Positions 17,835 through 26,400 are shown, numbered from the stretch's first letter. The stretch is 39,277 bases of DNA from Alteromonas sp. 5E99-2 (GCF_017368475.1 NZ_JAFNJE010000018.1:1-39277); one strand, 5' to 3'. The notes: generated by a model not told the origin, from the letters alone. Numbers and translations are program-made.

Positions 17835-18902
17835 TTAAGATTTGTCTAGTAAACCTTGAATTGAGGCTTTGACCATATCCGTGGTAATGGCCGACATTAA
17901 TTCATCGCCTTTGGCTCTAGTGCCCCATTTTAATTCGTCCTGAGGTTTACTTTGCTGCTCGATAATATGGGTGTCGTACACATTCACCACGTGTTGCAAT
18001 GACAGATAAGGCCCTGTTCGTCTTGGATTAGAGTGGGCGTACAGTCCCACAACGGGCGTGCCCGCCGCTGTCGCCATATGAGCAGGCCCAGTATCAGGTG
18101 CAATAACAAAAAACGCGTCTTTAAGGATACAGAACATCTGCTTTAACGAGGTTTTTCCAATAAACGAAGGTAAAGGGGTTTCCATCGCACTTTGAATCTC
18201 TGCTTCCAGTTGTTTATCAATTGGGCCTGGTCCACCACATAATACAACGGACAAGCCTAACGACTGGCAAAACACAGCGATTTCAGCATAGCGTTGAGGC
18301 TGCCAACTTCGCTCTAATTTAGAAGCCGCGGGACAAATAGCCACGGTTTTGCTGAATTGCGCTAACGCATTTGTAGCAAACTCTTGGTCGTCCTTTGAAT
18401 ACGGAATAGGCCAAGACAGCGATGAGCCTGAGGGAATACCTAGCGCATCAGCAAAAGCATGAAAACCTTCTAAAACATGGCGAGACTTGTGAGGCTTAAT
18501 ACGATGATTAATGAAAAAGCTATGGCCTTCTTTACTATTTTTAGCATCAAAACCAAGGCGAACCTTTGCTTTAACAACACGTGATAGCCAGTTTGCTCTT
18601 AAAGCCAACTGCATAAGACATAAGGCATCAAAGGTGCGTCCTTTTAAACAGGCTTTTACATGGTTTCTAGCCTGTTTTGCCTGCTTCTTGTCATATACAA
18701 TAAATTCAACACCTTCCATACCGGTAACGAGTGCATGTTCAATTTTTCCGGTGATCCATACAATAGAAATATCAGGCCTGTGCTCACGTATACGGCTTAC
18801 CATAGAAACGGCGTGGCACACATCACCAATGGCAGACAGCCTTAAAATACAAATACTCGCGTTTTGAGGTAAAAGAATGGGAAAAGCTGAAGATGCGAAC
18901 AA
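17835..18902 (-). CDS. LPS heptosyltransferase, glycosyltransferase family 9
   Basis: This GT9 enzyme resembles WaaC/WaaF/WaaQ, which add heptose to the inner core on the cytoplasmic face. Motifs include ICILRLSAIGDVCHAVSMVS, CPAASKLERSWQPQRYAEIA (the sugar-nucleotide pocket) and FFVIAPDTGPAHMATAAGTP. The open frame extends to GTG 18983, but that start would leave 2 bases before the divergent kdkA gene. A perfect TATAAT on the minus strand (18947-18942) points instead to TTG 18902, giving 355 residues and a start just before the conserved strand. kdkA next door also acts on the inner core, which supports the LPS role. The exact acceptor is uncertain. Confidence 0.85.
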   Translation of the reverse strand: MFASSAFPILLPQNASICILRLSAIGDVCHAVSMVSRIREHRPDISIVWITGKIEHALVTGMEGVEFIVYDKKQAKQARNHVKACLKGRTFDALCLMQLALRANWLSRVVKAKVRLGFDAKNSKEGHSFFINHRIKPHKSRHVLEGFHAFADALGIPSGSSLSWPIPYSKDDQEFATNALAQFSKTVAICPAASKLERSWQPQRYAEIAVFCQSLGLSVVLCGGPGPIDKQLEAEIQSAMETPLPSFIGKTSLKQMFCILKDAFFVIAPDTGPAHMATAAGTPVVGLYAHSNPRRTGPYLSLQHVVNVYDTHIIEQQSKPQDELKWGTRAKGDELMSAITTDMVKASIQGLLDKS

Positions 18903-18924
18903 GTTAATTGTTACCGTATTAGCG

Positions 18925-18947
18925 TATAATGGGGTAATTTGATTATA
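18925..18947. promoter_or_regulatory. Divergent -10 boxes between the heptosyltransferase gene and kdkA
   Basis: There are two perfect TATAAT boxes facing opposite ways: plus strand 18925-18930 toward kdkA, minus strand 18947-18942 toward the heptosyltransferase. They overlap the extended N-terminal frame of the latter, which argues for the shorter TTG start. No convincing -35 box accompanies either one. Confidence 0.45.
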
Positions 18948-18985
18948 TTTTTGCTCAAGACTCAAGAGGTTGTCTACATTCACTT

Positions 18986-19708
18986 ATGTCATTATCTGTT
19001 GTTCGTACGGCTAAAGGCCAATTAATTACCGATGATCAAGCTATTAATGCGCTTAACATTGAACCTAGTGCGCAATGGTTTTCACCTGAGTATTGGCAAC
19101 AGCAACAGGCCATTGTGAATACGGCTCACGGCCGAGGCATTACCTATTTTATAAAATATCAATCCCACACAATGGTATTGAGGCGGTATTTACGCGGTGG
19201 CTTAATTCGCCATCTTTCCAAGGATAAATTTGTTTTTACTGGCTTACAGAAAACAAGGGCATGGCAAGAGCTTGCTTTACTTAATTCAATGAATCAACAA
19301 GGGCTAGCCGTTCCTCAAGGTATTGCAGGTATGGTGCAAAAACAGGGTCTTGTTTACACCACCAGTATTTTAACCTTGTGTTTGCCCAATACAGATAGTT
19401 TGCATAATGTGTTAGTTAAAACAGAGTTAAGCAATGAGCAATGGCAACACATTGGAATCATGGTAAAACAATTTCACGACGCCCAGATTTATCATCACGA
19501 TATGAACGTACATAATTTTTTGCGAAACCCAGAAGGTAAGACTTGGCTGATTGATTTTGATAAATGCAAAAGGCAAAACGGTGAAAACTGGAAACAAGAC
19601 AACCTTAATCGCTTTTTACGTTCACTAAATAAAGAAAAAGCCCTAGCTGACGATTATCAGTTCGAAAATAGCCATTGGAACGCCTTTTTAAACGGATATA
19701 ACCGTTAA
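18986..19708 (+). CDS. kdkA: 3-deoxy-D-manno-octulosonic acid (Kdo) kinase
   Basis: The 240-residue protein has the KdkA layout of Haemophilus and Vibrio. MVLRRYLRGGLIRHLSKDKF (63-82) is the glycine-rich lipid-kinase start. YHHDMNVHNFLRN (169-181) carries the catalytic Asp172. WLIDFDKCK (187-195) is the DFD-like metal site. It phosphorylates Kdo-lipid A at the inner membrane, an alternative to a second Kdo residue. This fits the heptosyltransferase divergent from it and coaD (a usual neighbour of Kdo genes) downstream. Confidence 0.92.
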   Translation: MSLSVVRTAKGQLITDDQAINALNIEPSAQWFSPEYWQQQQAIVNTAHGRGITYFIKYQSHTMVLRRYLRGGLIRHLSKDKFVFTGLQKTRAWQELALLNSMNQQGLAVPQGIAGMVQKQGLVYTTSILTLCLPNTDSLHNVLVKTELSNEQWQHIGIMVKQFHDAQIYHHDMNVHNFLRNPEGKTWLIDFDKCKRQNGENWKQDNLNRFLRSLNKEKALADDYQFENSHWNAFLNGYNR

Positions 19709-19740
19709 TACTCATTGCAAATACACGTCATCCCCGTTAA

Positions 19741-20256
<516 letters not shown>

Positions 20257-20262
20257 TTACTA

Positions 20263-21072
20263 TTATGTTTGGCACCGTGAACAGTAAAATGTATTTCGCT
20301 GAGCAATAGTCACACTTTTAATCAACGAGCTACATCGCTCACACTGCTCTCCTGCTCGCCCATACACTCTCAGGTGCTGACTAAAGTAACCAGGGCTACC
20401 ATCAACATTAGAAAAGTCTTTTAGCGTTGTACCGCCCTGCTCAATAGCTTTAGCTAACACTTGTTTGATGTACTTAGTCAGTAATTGATAACGTTTTCTT
20501 GAAATGCGGCCCGCCGCTCTGCGTGGGTCAATTCCCGCTAAGAATAACGCTTCATTTGCATATATATTCCCTACCCCTACAACGGTTTTATTGTCCATAA
20601 CAAAGCCTTTGACTGGCGATTGTTTATTCCGAGACAAGGTAAATAGACGATCACTGTCAAAATCGTCGGTTAGCGGCTCTGGTCCTAAGTTGGCTAGTTG
20701 CGACAATACCTGGCCTTTAGGTTGCCACAAGCAGGAACCAAAACGACGAGGATCGTTCAGCCGTAAACATTTACCGCTGGTTAAAACGATATCGATATGA
20801 TCATGCTTGTTGGGTGGAACATCTGCATCGATAACACGAAGTGCCCCAGACATTCCCAAATGCAGCACTATGTCGCCTTCACTCAGTGAAATCATTAAGT
20901 ACTTAGCACGTCGGGAGAGGCTTAAAATAGGTTGCTGAGTCAACGAATGAATAACATCAGGAACAGGCCAGCGTAAACGACCGTTACGCACCACAACGTG
21001 TGCTATGGTTTGCTGCAACAAAAAAGGTTGGATCCCTAATCGGCTAACTTCAACTTCTGGTAACTCAGGCAT
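20263..21072 (-). CDS. mutM: Formamidopyrimidine-DNA glycosylase
   Basis: The 269-residue Fpg/MutM protein begins PELPEVEVSRLGI, with catalytic Pro2 and Glu3, and has the conserved Lys57 (SLSRRAKYLM). The helix-two-turn-helix region (GVGNIYANEALFLAGIDPRR) is present. The four-cysteine zinc finger ends the protein (CERCSSLI...YCSRC). It excises 8-oxoguanine and ring-opened purines and has AP-lyase activity. It lies downstream of rpmB-rpmG on the same strand, but a terminator stands between, so it relies on read-through or its own promoter. Confidence 0.97.
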   Translation of the reverse strand: MPELPEVEVSRLGIQPFLLQQTIAHVVVRNGRLRWPVPDVIHSLTQQPILSLSRRAKYLMISLSEGDIVLHLGMSGALRVIDADVPPNKHDHIDIVLTSGKCLRLNDPRRFGSCLWQPKGQVLSQLANLGPEPLTDDFDSDRLFTLSRNKQSPVKGFVMDNKTVVGVGNIYANEALFLAGIDPRRAAGRISRKRYQLLTKYIKQVLAKAIEQGGTTLKDFSNVDGSPGYFSQHLRVYGRAGEQCERCSSLIKSVTIAQRNTFYCSRCQT

Positions 21073-21090
21073 AGCAAACTAACCTCACGC

Positions 21091-21114
21091 AAAAAACCCG
21101 GCTATAGCCGGGTT
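21091..21114 (-). terminator. Intrinsic terminator after rpmB-rpmG
   Basis: On the minus strand an 8-bp stem (AACCCGGC/GCCGGGTT, loop TATA; 21114-21095) runs directly into TTTTTT (ending at 21091). It lies between the rpmG stop (21139) and the mutM start (21072), so it would insulate or attenuate transcription into mutM. Confidence 0.85.
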
Positions 21115-21138
21115 CTTGTGGAGACAAAAGCAAGTGTA

Positions 21139-21294
21139 TTACTTGATTTTGGCTTCTTTGAACATAACGTGCTTACGTACAACGGGATCGTATTTTTTGA
21201 TCTCCATCTTACCAGGCATGTTACGCTTATTTTTGTCTGTGGTGTAGAAAAATCCAGTGCCAGCAGATGATACTAATTTAATTTTATCACGCAT
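21139..21294 (-). CDS. rpmG: 50S ribosomal protein L33 (zinc-free form)
   Basis: The 51-residue product begins [20 protein letters not shown] and ends MFKEAKIK, which is L33. The CxxC pairs of zinc-binding L33 are absent ([17 protein letters not shown]), so this is the C-minus form and is active without zinc. The gene starts 12 bases after rpmB, forming the standard rpmBG operon, and is followed by a strong terminator. Confidence 0.97.
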   Translation of the reverse strand: MRDKIKLVSSAGTGFFYTTDKNKRNMPGKMEIKKYDPVVRKHVMFKEAKIK

Positions 21295-21306
21295 GATTTA
21301 GATTCC

Positions 21307-21543
21307 TTATACTTTTTCGCCACGGGCACGCATGTCAGTTAAAACTGCATCGATACCTTTCTTATCAATAATGCGCATTCCTTTAGTAGAAACACGTAAT
21401 TTCACAAAACGGTTCTCAGACTCAACCCAAAAACGGTGAGAATGAAGGTTTGGTAAAAAGCGACGACGAGTCGCGTTGCGAGCGTGAGAGCGGTTGTTAC
21501 CAACGGCTGGACGCTTGCCTGTTACTTGACATACTTTAGACAT
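21307..21543 (-). CDS. rpmB: 50S ribosomal protein L28
   Basis: The 78-residue product starts [17 protein letters not shown], the typical L28 N-terminus. The frame is open 12 codons further upstream, but homologues and length favour ATG 21543. The basic segment [20 protein letters not shown] binds rRNA. It is first in the rpmB-rpmG operon, behind a strong sigma-70 promoter at 21636-21664. Confidence 0.97.
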   Translation of the reverse strand: MSKVCQVTGKRPAVGNNRSHARNATRRRFLPNLHSHRFWVESENRFVKLRVSTKGMRIIDKKGIDAVLTDMRARGEKV

Positions 21544-21635
21544 CTGTTTGTCTCCAGAAAAACTGTTACTTAGTCCCATTTCGGGTCAGCTCAAAAAGCT
21601 GACAAGGGCAAACTTGCTTCAATTTGAGGGCGCAT

Positions 21636-21664
21636 TTTATACAGTAAACAAGAATAATGATCAA
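21636..21664 (-). promoter_or_regulatory. Promoter of rpmB-rpmG
   Basis: On the minus strand, -35 TTGATC (21664-21659), a 17-base spacer and -10 TATAAA (21641-21636). It is followed by the GC-rich stretch ATGCGCCCTC, fitting a ribosomal-protein promoter under growth-rate control. The expected leader is about 85 bases. Confidence 0.65.
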
Positions 21665-21672
21665 GCTATTTT

Positions 21673-22341
21673 TTACATCAATCCTCGCTCAGCTAGGGAC
21701 AATGTTAACACATCTGCGACAATAAAGTGGTCTAGAACTTCTACATCAATTAAAGATAAGGCGGCTTTTATATCTTTTGTCAGCTGTATGTCGGCTTGAC
21801 TAGGTTCTGCTACACCAGAAGGATGGTTATGCACTAGAATAACCGCAGCGGCATTATCAGCAAGCACTTGCTTAACGATTTCTCGAGGGTACACAGCTGC
21901 GGCATTAATTGTTCCGGAGAATAATTCTTTGTAAGCAATTAACTGATGTTGGTTGTCTAGCAGTAAAATACCGAAAATTTCCCTTTGCTGATCCCGTAAA
22001 TGGAGCTGTACGTATTTTCTAACTGATTCTGCATTGTGAAAAACACTGTCTTTTTGCAATTGCTCTTCATGTTGCCGCTTATTAATTTCTAAGGCTGCAT
22101 GTAACTGTGCATATTTAACCAAACCAACGCCAGACACAGCACAAAAATCTCGCTTGTCAGCGGTGCACACATTGCGAAGCGAGCCAAACCGAGTCAGTAA
22201 ATCTCGTGCAATACTCAGCGCACTTCTGCCTTTTTGACCATGGCGAATAAGTGCTGCGAGCAACTCAACGTCGGTTAACATTGCAGGCCCTGCGTTAATG
22301 AGCTTTTCACATGGGCGTTCAGATGCTAGAAGATGATCCAT
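21673..22341 (-). CDS. radC: RadC-family protein (JAB/MPN domain)
   Basis: This 222-residue protein is the same length as E. coli RadC. Residues 1-85 hold a UPF0758 N-terminal helical region with a helix-hairpin-helix (FCAVSGVGLVKYAQL). The C-terminal domain is JAMM, with the metal motif VHNHPSGVAEPSQAD (H171, H173, D184). The biochemical role remains uncertain; the old link to recombination repair was not upheld. It lies upstream of rpmB, as in E. coli. In E. coli it diverges directly from coaBC, but here 2.9 kb intervenes. Confidence 0.95.
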   Translation of the reverse strand: MDHLLASERPCEKLINAGPAMLTDVELLAALIRHGQKGRSALSIARDLLTRFGSLRNVCTADKRDFCAVSGVGLVKYAQLHAALEINKRQHEEQLQKDSVFHNAESVRKYVQLHLRDQQREIFGILLLDNQHQLIAYKELFSGTINAAAVYPREIVKQVLADNAAAVILVHNHPSGVAEPSQADIQLTKDIKAALSLIDVEVLDHFIVADVLTLSLAERGLM

Positions 22342-22356
22342 TCAATTCATTCCTTT

Positions 22357-22437
22357 TTAAAGTACTTTTTACCAAAGTAACCTAGCTCAAACACCTGAAC
22401 TCATGACGAGTCATGGTATACGTACTATATGCACCAT
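22357..22437 (+). repeat. Imperfect direct repeat, copy A (left side of the radC/coaBC insert)
   Basis: About 80 bases align with 25081-25165 in the same orientation. The core is a perfect 25-base match (22388-22412 and 25113-25137), beginning CAAACACCTGAACTC. The left flank (TTAAAG..TTTTTACCA.AG.AAC.TA) matches with a few changes, and the right flank decays gradually. Copies A and B bracket the stretch with the decarboxylase and zinc-ribbon genes. They may be duplicated ends of the original radC-coaBC intergenic region or a dispersed repeat family. Confidence 0.8.
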
Positions 22438-22477
22438 CGAAGTCTTTACCGATACCCTCGACGAGTTTCTTTGGCAT
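22382..22477 (-). other. Possible small ORF or coding remnant overlapping repeat copy A
   Basis: The minus strand between radC and the decarboxylase has a 44-codon open stretch (22513-22382). From ATG 22477 it reads MPKKLVEGIGKDFDG and ends TRHEFRCLS, for 31 residues. The last codons come from the repeat core, and copy B would end similarly (TRHEFRCLG). It is not clearly a gene; it may be the decayed tail of a lost gene or a feature of the repeat family. I recognise no domain. Confidence 0.25.
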
Positions 22478-22607
22478 GAGCCCTTTAGGGAAAGCTTTCA
22501 ATCTATATGGCGTTCAACTGTACACTTAAAAATAATAAAAACTGTATCTGTTATTTAACTCAGCTTATTTTATGCTAAATAACAATTAACGTAATAGGAT
22601 TACGCGA

Positions 22608-24029
22608 GTGAACAATAGACTAAAAAACCAACAGCAATCAAATTTTTGGCCTACGTTAGCTGACGATCACGAGATTTTTAGCCAAATAAGCCAAGCATTT
22701 ATTAACCAACAAGTTAACACTCGTGTTGCGAAACTAAACACATCTCTGGCTAACAATGGTTTAAATAAAATTGGGATGGGGATGGATTATTGTGTAAAGC
22801 ATTTGCAAGAAACGATTGTTCCCAACCTCTCGGCCAGTCGTGGTCCTCGATATTGGGGCTTTGTTACCGGAGGGGCAACACCGGTAGCAACTTTTGCCGA
22901 TTGGTTAGTGTCTAGTTTTGATCAAAATCTCATTAAATCAGGAGACTCCATAGCCCCTCAAGTCGAACAGCAAGCAATAAAATGGCTTTGTGATCTATTC
23001 ACTTTACCTCATACCTTTCAAGGTTCTTTGACAACCGGCGCGACAGCCGCGAATTTCTTAGCGGCAATTACCGCAAGACAATATGTCGGCAATCAGCAAG
23101 GAATTGATGTTGCCAAAGATGGGTTATTCGCATTGGACATTAATGTTTTTTCTAGTACCCCCCATGCTAGCATGATTAAAAGTCTAGGAATGGCAGGCTT
23201 AGGACAACGGAACTACCGTTCAGTTGATTGCGAAAATAGAACAGAAAAGATGTCATCCATTTCGTTGCAGAAGGCTCTAAAAGAAAGCAATGCCAAAGGA
23301 AAAATAGTAATTGCCAGCGCAGGCACAGTTACTGGTACAGATTATGATGACTTACTTACTATAAGTGAAATATGCAAACAGTATGATGCTTGGCTTCACG
23401 TTGACGCAGCATTTGGTATTTTCGAGCGTTTACTGAATGGCAAAAATGGTAAAACTCGTGGCCTAGAGTTGGCTGATAGCGTTACTTTAGACTGCCACAA
23501 ATGGCTCAATGTACCTTATGATTGCGGCGTATTCCTCACCCAACATAGACAGCACCTCTTTAATAGCTGTGACGTGCCTGCGCCTTACTTAGTTAACAGC
23601 AGTGATGAGCCTGATTTCATGTCGTTAGGAATAGAAAACTCTAGGCGATTTCGTGCGTTACCAGTATATTTATCATTGTTAGCGTACGGCAAAAATGGCG
23701 TTCGAGAATGGACTCAGCGAGCAGTAGCATTAGCCGGTGAATTTGCGGACTGGATAGCACAATCAAATCACTACGATTTAGTTTACCCTTGCCAGTTAAA
23801 TGTTGTTTTATTTAAACCAGTTACAACCGGATTAACTAACGATGAAGCAAAACAAAAAGTGGAGCACTATTTACACGCGATAAATACAGATGGACGTATA
23901 TTTTTGAGCTTAGGTAGTTGGCAAGGTGAATCTATTATTCGCGCAGCACTGAGTAATTGGCAAACACAAAAACATGATATTGAGATTGCCATCACCGCGC
24001 TGACTGAAATTGCAGCCTCGCTTGAATAG
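22608..24029 (+). CDS. Pyridoxal-phosphate-dependent decarboxylase (group II, AADC-like)
   Basis: This 473-residue fold-type I PLP enzyme resembles aromatic-amino-acid, glutamate and diaminobutyrate decarboxylases. Seen are GPRYWGFVTGGATPVA, the phosphate-binding TGATAANFLAA, SSTPHASMIKSLGMAGLG (the ring-stacking His) and WLHVDAAFGIFERL (the Asp that holds the pyridine nitrogen). The PLP lysine is in DCHKWLNVPYDCG. The start is GTG 22608, after an AGGA-containing leader. The substrate is unknown. It sits in the insert that separates radC from coaBC, with no obvious partner enzyme, so it is probably an acquired single-gene function. Confidence 0.87.
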   Translation: MNNRLKNQQQSNFWPTLADDHEIFSQISQAFINQQVNTRVAKLNTSLANNGLNKIGMGMDYCVKHLQETIVPNLSASRGPRYWGFVTGGATPVATFADWLVSSFDQNLIKSGDSIAPQVEQQAIKWLCDLFTLPHTFQGSLTTGATAANFLAAITARQYVGNQQGIDVAKDGLFALDINVFSSTPHASMIKSLGMAGLGQRNYRSVDCENRTEKMSSISLQKALKESNAKGKIVIASAGTVTGTDYDDLLTISEICKQYDAWLHVDAAFGIFERLLNGKNGKTRGLELADSVTLDCHKWLNVPYDCGVFLTQHRQHLFNSCDVPAPYLVNSSDEPDFMSLGIENSRRFRALPVYLSLLAYGKNGVREWTQRAVALAGEFADWIAQSNHYDLVYPCQLNVVLFKPVTTGLTNDEAKQKVEHYLHAINTDGRIFLSLGSWQGESIIRAALSNWQTQKHDIEIAITALTEIAASLE

Positions 24030-24459
24030 CTAAATTCAAACTCGTGGACACAGTAAAAAATTGCTTTTTAGCCTTGTATACTAGGGCGTATTAACGGCAT
24101 TAAAGCAGTCTGCATAACCGCTTTTAACCAAAATAGAATTCGAATCGCTTACGTTTAGGAGCTCTTTAATCGCTTGTTGCTTGTCTTCGGCTTGTTCACA
24201 ATAGGCCTTCGCTATTTGCGCACCAACAAAATAGCCCAGGTCAGGGTGCCAATCGTCGCCATAATTTTCGCTATTATTTCCAACCCCCTGTATTGGTACT
24301 GTTCATTTCTTTTTTGAAACGAGACCATATACGCTCCTCGTTCTTGTAATGCCATCATTGCATGAATATGTCCGTGAATAACAACTAGAAGGCGCTTAAA
24401 CGATAACCAGAAACTAGTTGATCACCACACTGCCAATTGCAATAGTATGAGCTTCCTAT
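24030..24459. other. 430-base gap with decayed coding sequence
   Basis: No intact gene. On the minus strand two overlapping open stretches in different frames are visible. One (24302-24081) is the C-terminal fragment listed separately. The other (24421-24212, 70 codons) includes VIHGHIHAMMALQERGAYMV and is unidentified. A 7-bp inverted repeat, CAACTAG/CTAGTTG (24382-24388 and 24414-24420), lies upstream of them. There is no clear promoter or terminator. Confidence 0.4.
24081..24302 (-). pseudogene. C-terminal remnant of a putative zinc-dependent peptidase-like protein
   Basis: A 73-residue open stretch ends at TAG 24081. It reads GDDWHPDLGYFVGAQIAKAY, then EQAEDKQQAIKELL and KSGYADCF. The 'GYFVG..IAKAYYE.A.DK..AI..LL......L.KSGY' pattern is familiar from C-termini of predicted Zn-dependent peptidases of the DUF2268/DUF5700 type. 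No start codon, ribosome site or N-terminal HExxH portion remains upstream in frame. It is therefore most likely a relic. The family call is from memory and weak. Confidence 0.4.
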
Positions 24460-24462
24460 TTG

Positions 24463-24930
24463 ATGATATATTTTATGGAAAATACACAAATGGATGAAAG
24501 AATTACGTGTAGTAGCTGCAATAAAAAATGCACTCCTAGATTATGGCATATAAAGATGGGATTTTTCGTTGGAAAACGAATACAGCACCTATGTCCCTAC
24601 TGTGGAATAGTTATGTATCAAACAGGAAAGGGAGCTGGTTATGGTGCAATTGGAATTTGTTTGCTTATCATTTTTAGCATTCTCCAACCTATTTATACAA
24701 CACTTAATAAAGATAAAATTTCTGCACAAAGATTAAAGGTTGATATAAGCCAATTACAGTCCAGAATAAACACATATGAAGTAGAAATAATGAACCTCAG
24801 ACAAAAAACAGAAGGAGGTAAAAATCCTCAATTACTTAGACAATTAAAAGGTAAACCAGAAAAGCTAAGTGAACTGAAATCACACTTAAAACTAAAAGAA
24901 ATTGAATTCAAAGCAATTAATGACTCTTAA
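24463..24930 (+). CDS. Orphan protein: zinc ribbon, one membrane helix, coiled coil
   Basis: I do not recognise this family. The product has about 155 residues from ATG 24463; ATG 24475 and ATG 24490 are alternatives, none with a good ribosome site. Four cysteines in two CxxC pairs (CSSCNKKC and CPYCG) form a likely zinc ribbon around residues 16-48. One hydrophobic helix follows (GAIGICLLIIFSILQPIY), then a charged, heptad-like C-terminal coiled coil (RLKVDISQLQSRINTYEVEI and LSELKSHLKLKEIEFKA). The topology suggests a membrane-anchored scaffold with the ribbon on one side and the coil on the other. The gene is more AT-rich than its neighbours and lies in the radC/coaBC insert, suggesting acquisition. 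Confidence 0.6.
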   Translation: MIYFMENTQMDERITCSSCNKKCTPRLWHIKMGFFVGKRIQHLCPYCGIVMYQTGKGAGYGAIGICLLIIFSILQPIYTTLNKDKISAQRLKVDISQLQSRINTYEVEIMNLRQKTEGGKNPQLLRQLKGKPEKLSELKSHLKLKEIEFKAINDS

Positions 24931-25080
24931 AAATAAAAATCCATAGAGTGTAGTATTCTACAAAATACGAATGTAAACAGCTTGAGCAAAACTCGAAAAC
25001 CCAAATTGATGCTACAAATAATAAAGTAAATTAGGAGCTAAAGATTCAAACGAAGTTATCTCAAAAGATAGTAGGTAACA

Positions 25081-25165
25081 TTAAAGCGCATTTTTACCAC
25101 AGCAACTTACCCCAAACACCTGAACTCATGACGAGTCGTGCTACACACACTTTACGGCCCATGAT
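25081..25165 (+). repeat. Imperfect direct repeat, copy B (right side of the radC/coaBC insert)
   Basis: This is the partner of the repeat at 22357-22437. It shares a perfect 25-base core (25113-25137) and a similar left flank, with a more diverged right flank. It ends about 40 bases before the coaBC start. No inverted terminal repeats or transposase lie between the copies. Confidence 0.8.
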
Positions 25166-25203
25166 ATTATCTGGATATATAGCTTTTTGATTGAGTATTT
25201 ATT

Positions 25204-26400
25204 TTGCTGCTAGGAAAAAACGTTTTATTGGGTGTATCAGGCGGAATTGCTGCGTATAAAACACCAGACTTGGTGAGAAAATTGGTTGCAAAAGGCGCCT
25301 CTGTTCGCGTGGTATTAACGTCTTCAGCGGAACATTTTGTTAGTCCTCTTTCATTACAAGCGGTGTCGGGTAATACCGTCAGCAACGACCTATTAGACCC
25401 TGCAGCAGAAGCCGCTATGGGCCATATAGAGCTAGCTAAATGGGCCGATTACCTTGTTATCGCACCAGCTACAGCTAATTTATTAGCAAAAATGGCGAAT
25501 GGAATTGCAGACGATTTGCTTACCACGCTTTATTTAGCCTCTGTCGCCAAAACCGTGGTTGCACCAGCCATGAATCAACAAATGTGGCAAGCGGCATCGG
25601 TAAAGCGCAACATCGCACTATTGAGTGGTGACGGTGTTGAGTTTATTGGCCCTGCTGCAGGAGAACAAGCTTGTGGTGACGTAGGCCCTGGAAGAATGGT
25701 TGAGCCTCAAGATATCGCCGATTACATAGATAACATCACCGAAGTAGAGCAAACACTTAGTGGCAAAACGGTATTAATAACGGCTGGCCCAACACGAGAA
25801 GCCATTGATCCCGTTCGTTATATTAGTAACCACAGTTCAGGAAAAATGGGCTATGCCTTAGCTTCGGCAGCCAAAGCCGCTGGTGCTAACGTAGTATTAG
25901 TGAGCGGACCTGTTTCTTTATCGCCCCCTGCAGGGGTAGAACGTGTTAATGTAGATTCTGCTCAAAGTATGCACGACGCCGTTATGGCCAAAGTAAACGA
26001 CGCTGATATTTTCATTGCTTGCGCAGCGGTAGCCGACTATCGCGCCATTGATCAAGCAGAGAATAAAATCAAGAAAACATCAGATGAGTTAACACTTACT
26101 TTTACGAAAAACCCTGATATTCTTAAAGATGTTGCTGCATTACCAAAAGCGCCTTTCACGCTAGGTTTTGCCGCTGAAAGTCAAAAAGTTGAACACTATG
26201 CTCGTGGTAAGCTTGAGAAAAAGAAACTGAATATGATTGCTGCAAATGATATTTCTATTCAAGGTTTAGGCTTTAATAGTGATCAAAATGCTCTTCATGT
26301 TTTTTGGCCTGAGGGCGATAAAGTACTGTCGGCAGACAGTAAAACGAATTTAGCACATACGCTAATTTCATTAATGGCTAGCCACTATAATAATAAATAA
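25204..26400 (+). CDS. coaBC: Bifunctional phosphopantothenoylcysteine decarboxylase / phosphopantothenate-cysteine ligase
   Basis: The 398-residue CoaBC (Dfp) performs two steps of CoA synthesis. The N-terminal flavoprotein CoaC has [23 protein letters not shown] (active-site His), PAMNQQMW and [10 protein letters not shown] (reactive Cys). The CoaB ligase begins near residue 185 with [20 protein letters not shown] and continues with AAVADYR and KIKK. The only usable start is TTG 25204, since an in-frame TGA lies 12 bases upstream. No good ribosome site precedes it, which is unusual and may reflect the insertion just upstream. slmA follows after 23 bases; the dut gene found between them in E. 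coli is absent. Confidence 0.96.
   Translation: MLLGKNVLLGVSGGIAAYKTPDLVRKLVAKGASVRVVLTSSAEHFVSPLSLQAVSGNTVSNDLLDPAAEAAMGHIELAKWADYLVIAPATANLLAKMANGIADDLLTTLYLASVAKTVVAPAMNQQMWQAASVKRNIALLSGDGVEFIGPAAGEQACGDVGPGRMVEPQDIADYIDNITEVEQTLSGKTVLITAGPTREAIDPVRYISNHSSGKMGYALASAAKAAGANVVLVSGPVSLSPPAGVERVNVDSAQSMHDAVMAKVNDADIFIACAAVADYRAIDQAENKIKKTSDELTLTFTKNPDILKDVAALPKAPFTLGFAAESQKVEHYARGKLEKKKLNMIAANDISIQGLGFNSDQNALHVFWPEGDKVLSADSKTNLAHTLISLMASHYNNK

Noticed and set aside
24382-24420. Inverted repeat CAACTAG...CTAGTTG considered as an integron attC-type site
   Set aside because: The core-site consensus (RYYYAAC/GTTRRRY), paired L boxes and any integrase are absent.
22357-25165. Insert considered as an IS element or MITE
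   Set aside because: No transposase, no inverted terminal repeats and no short target duplication at the copies' outer edges; only direct repeats are seen.
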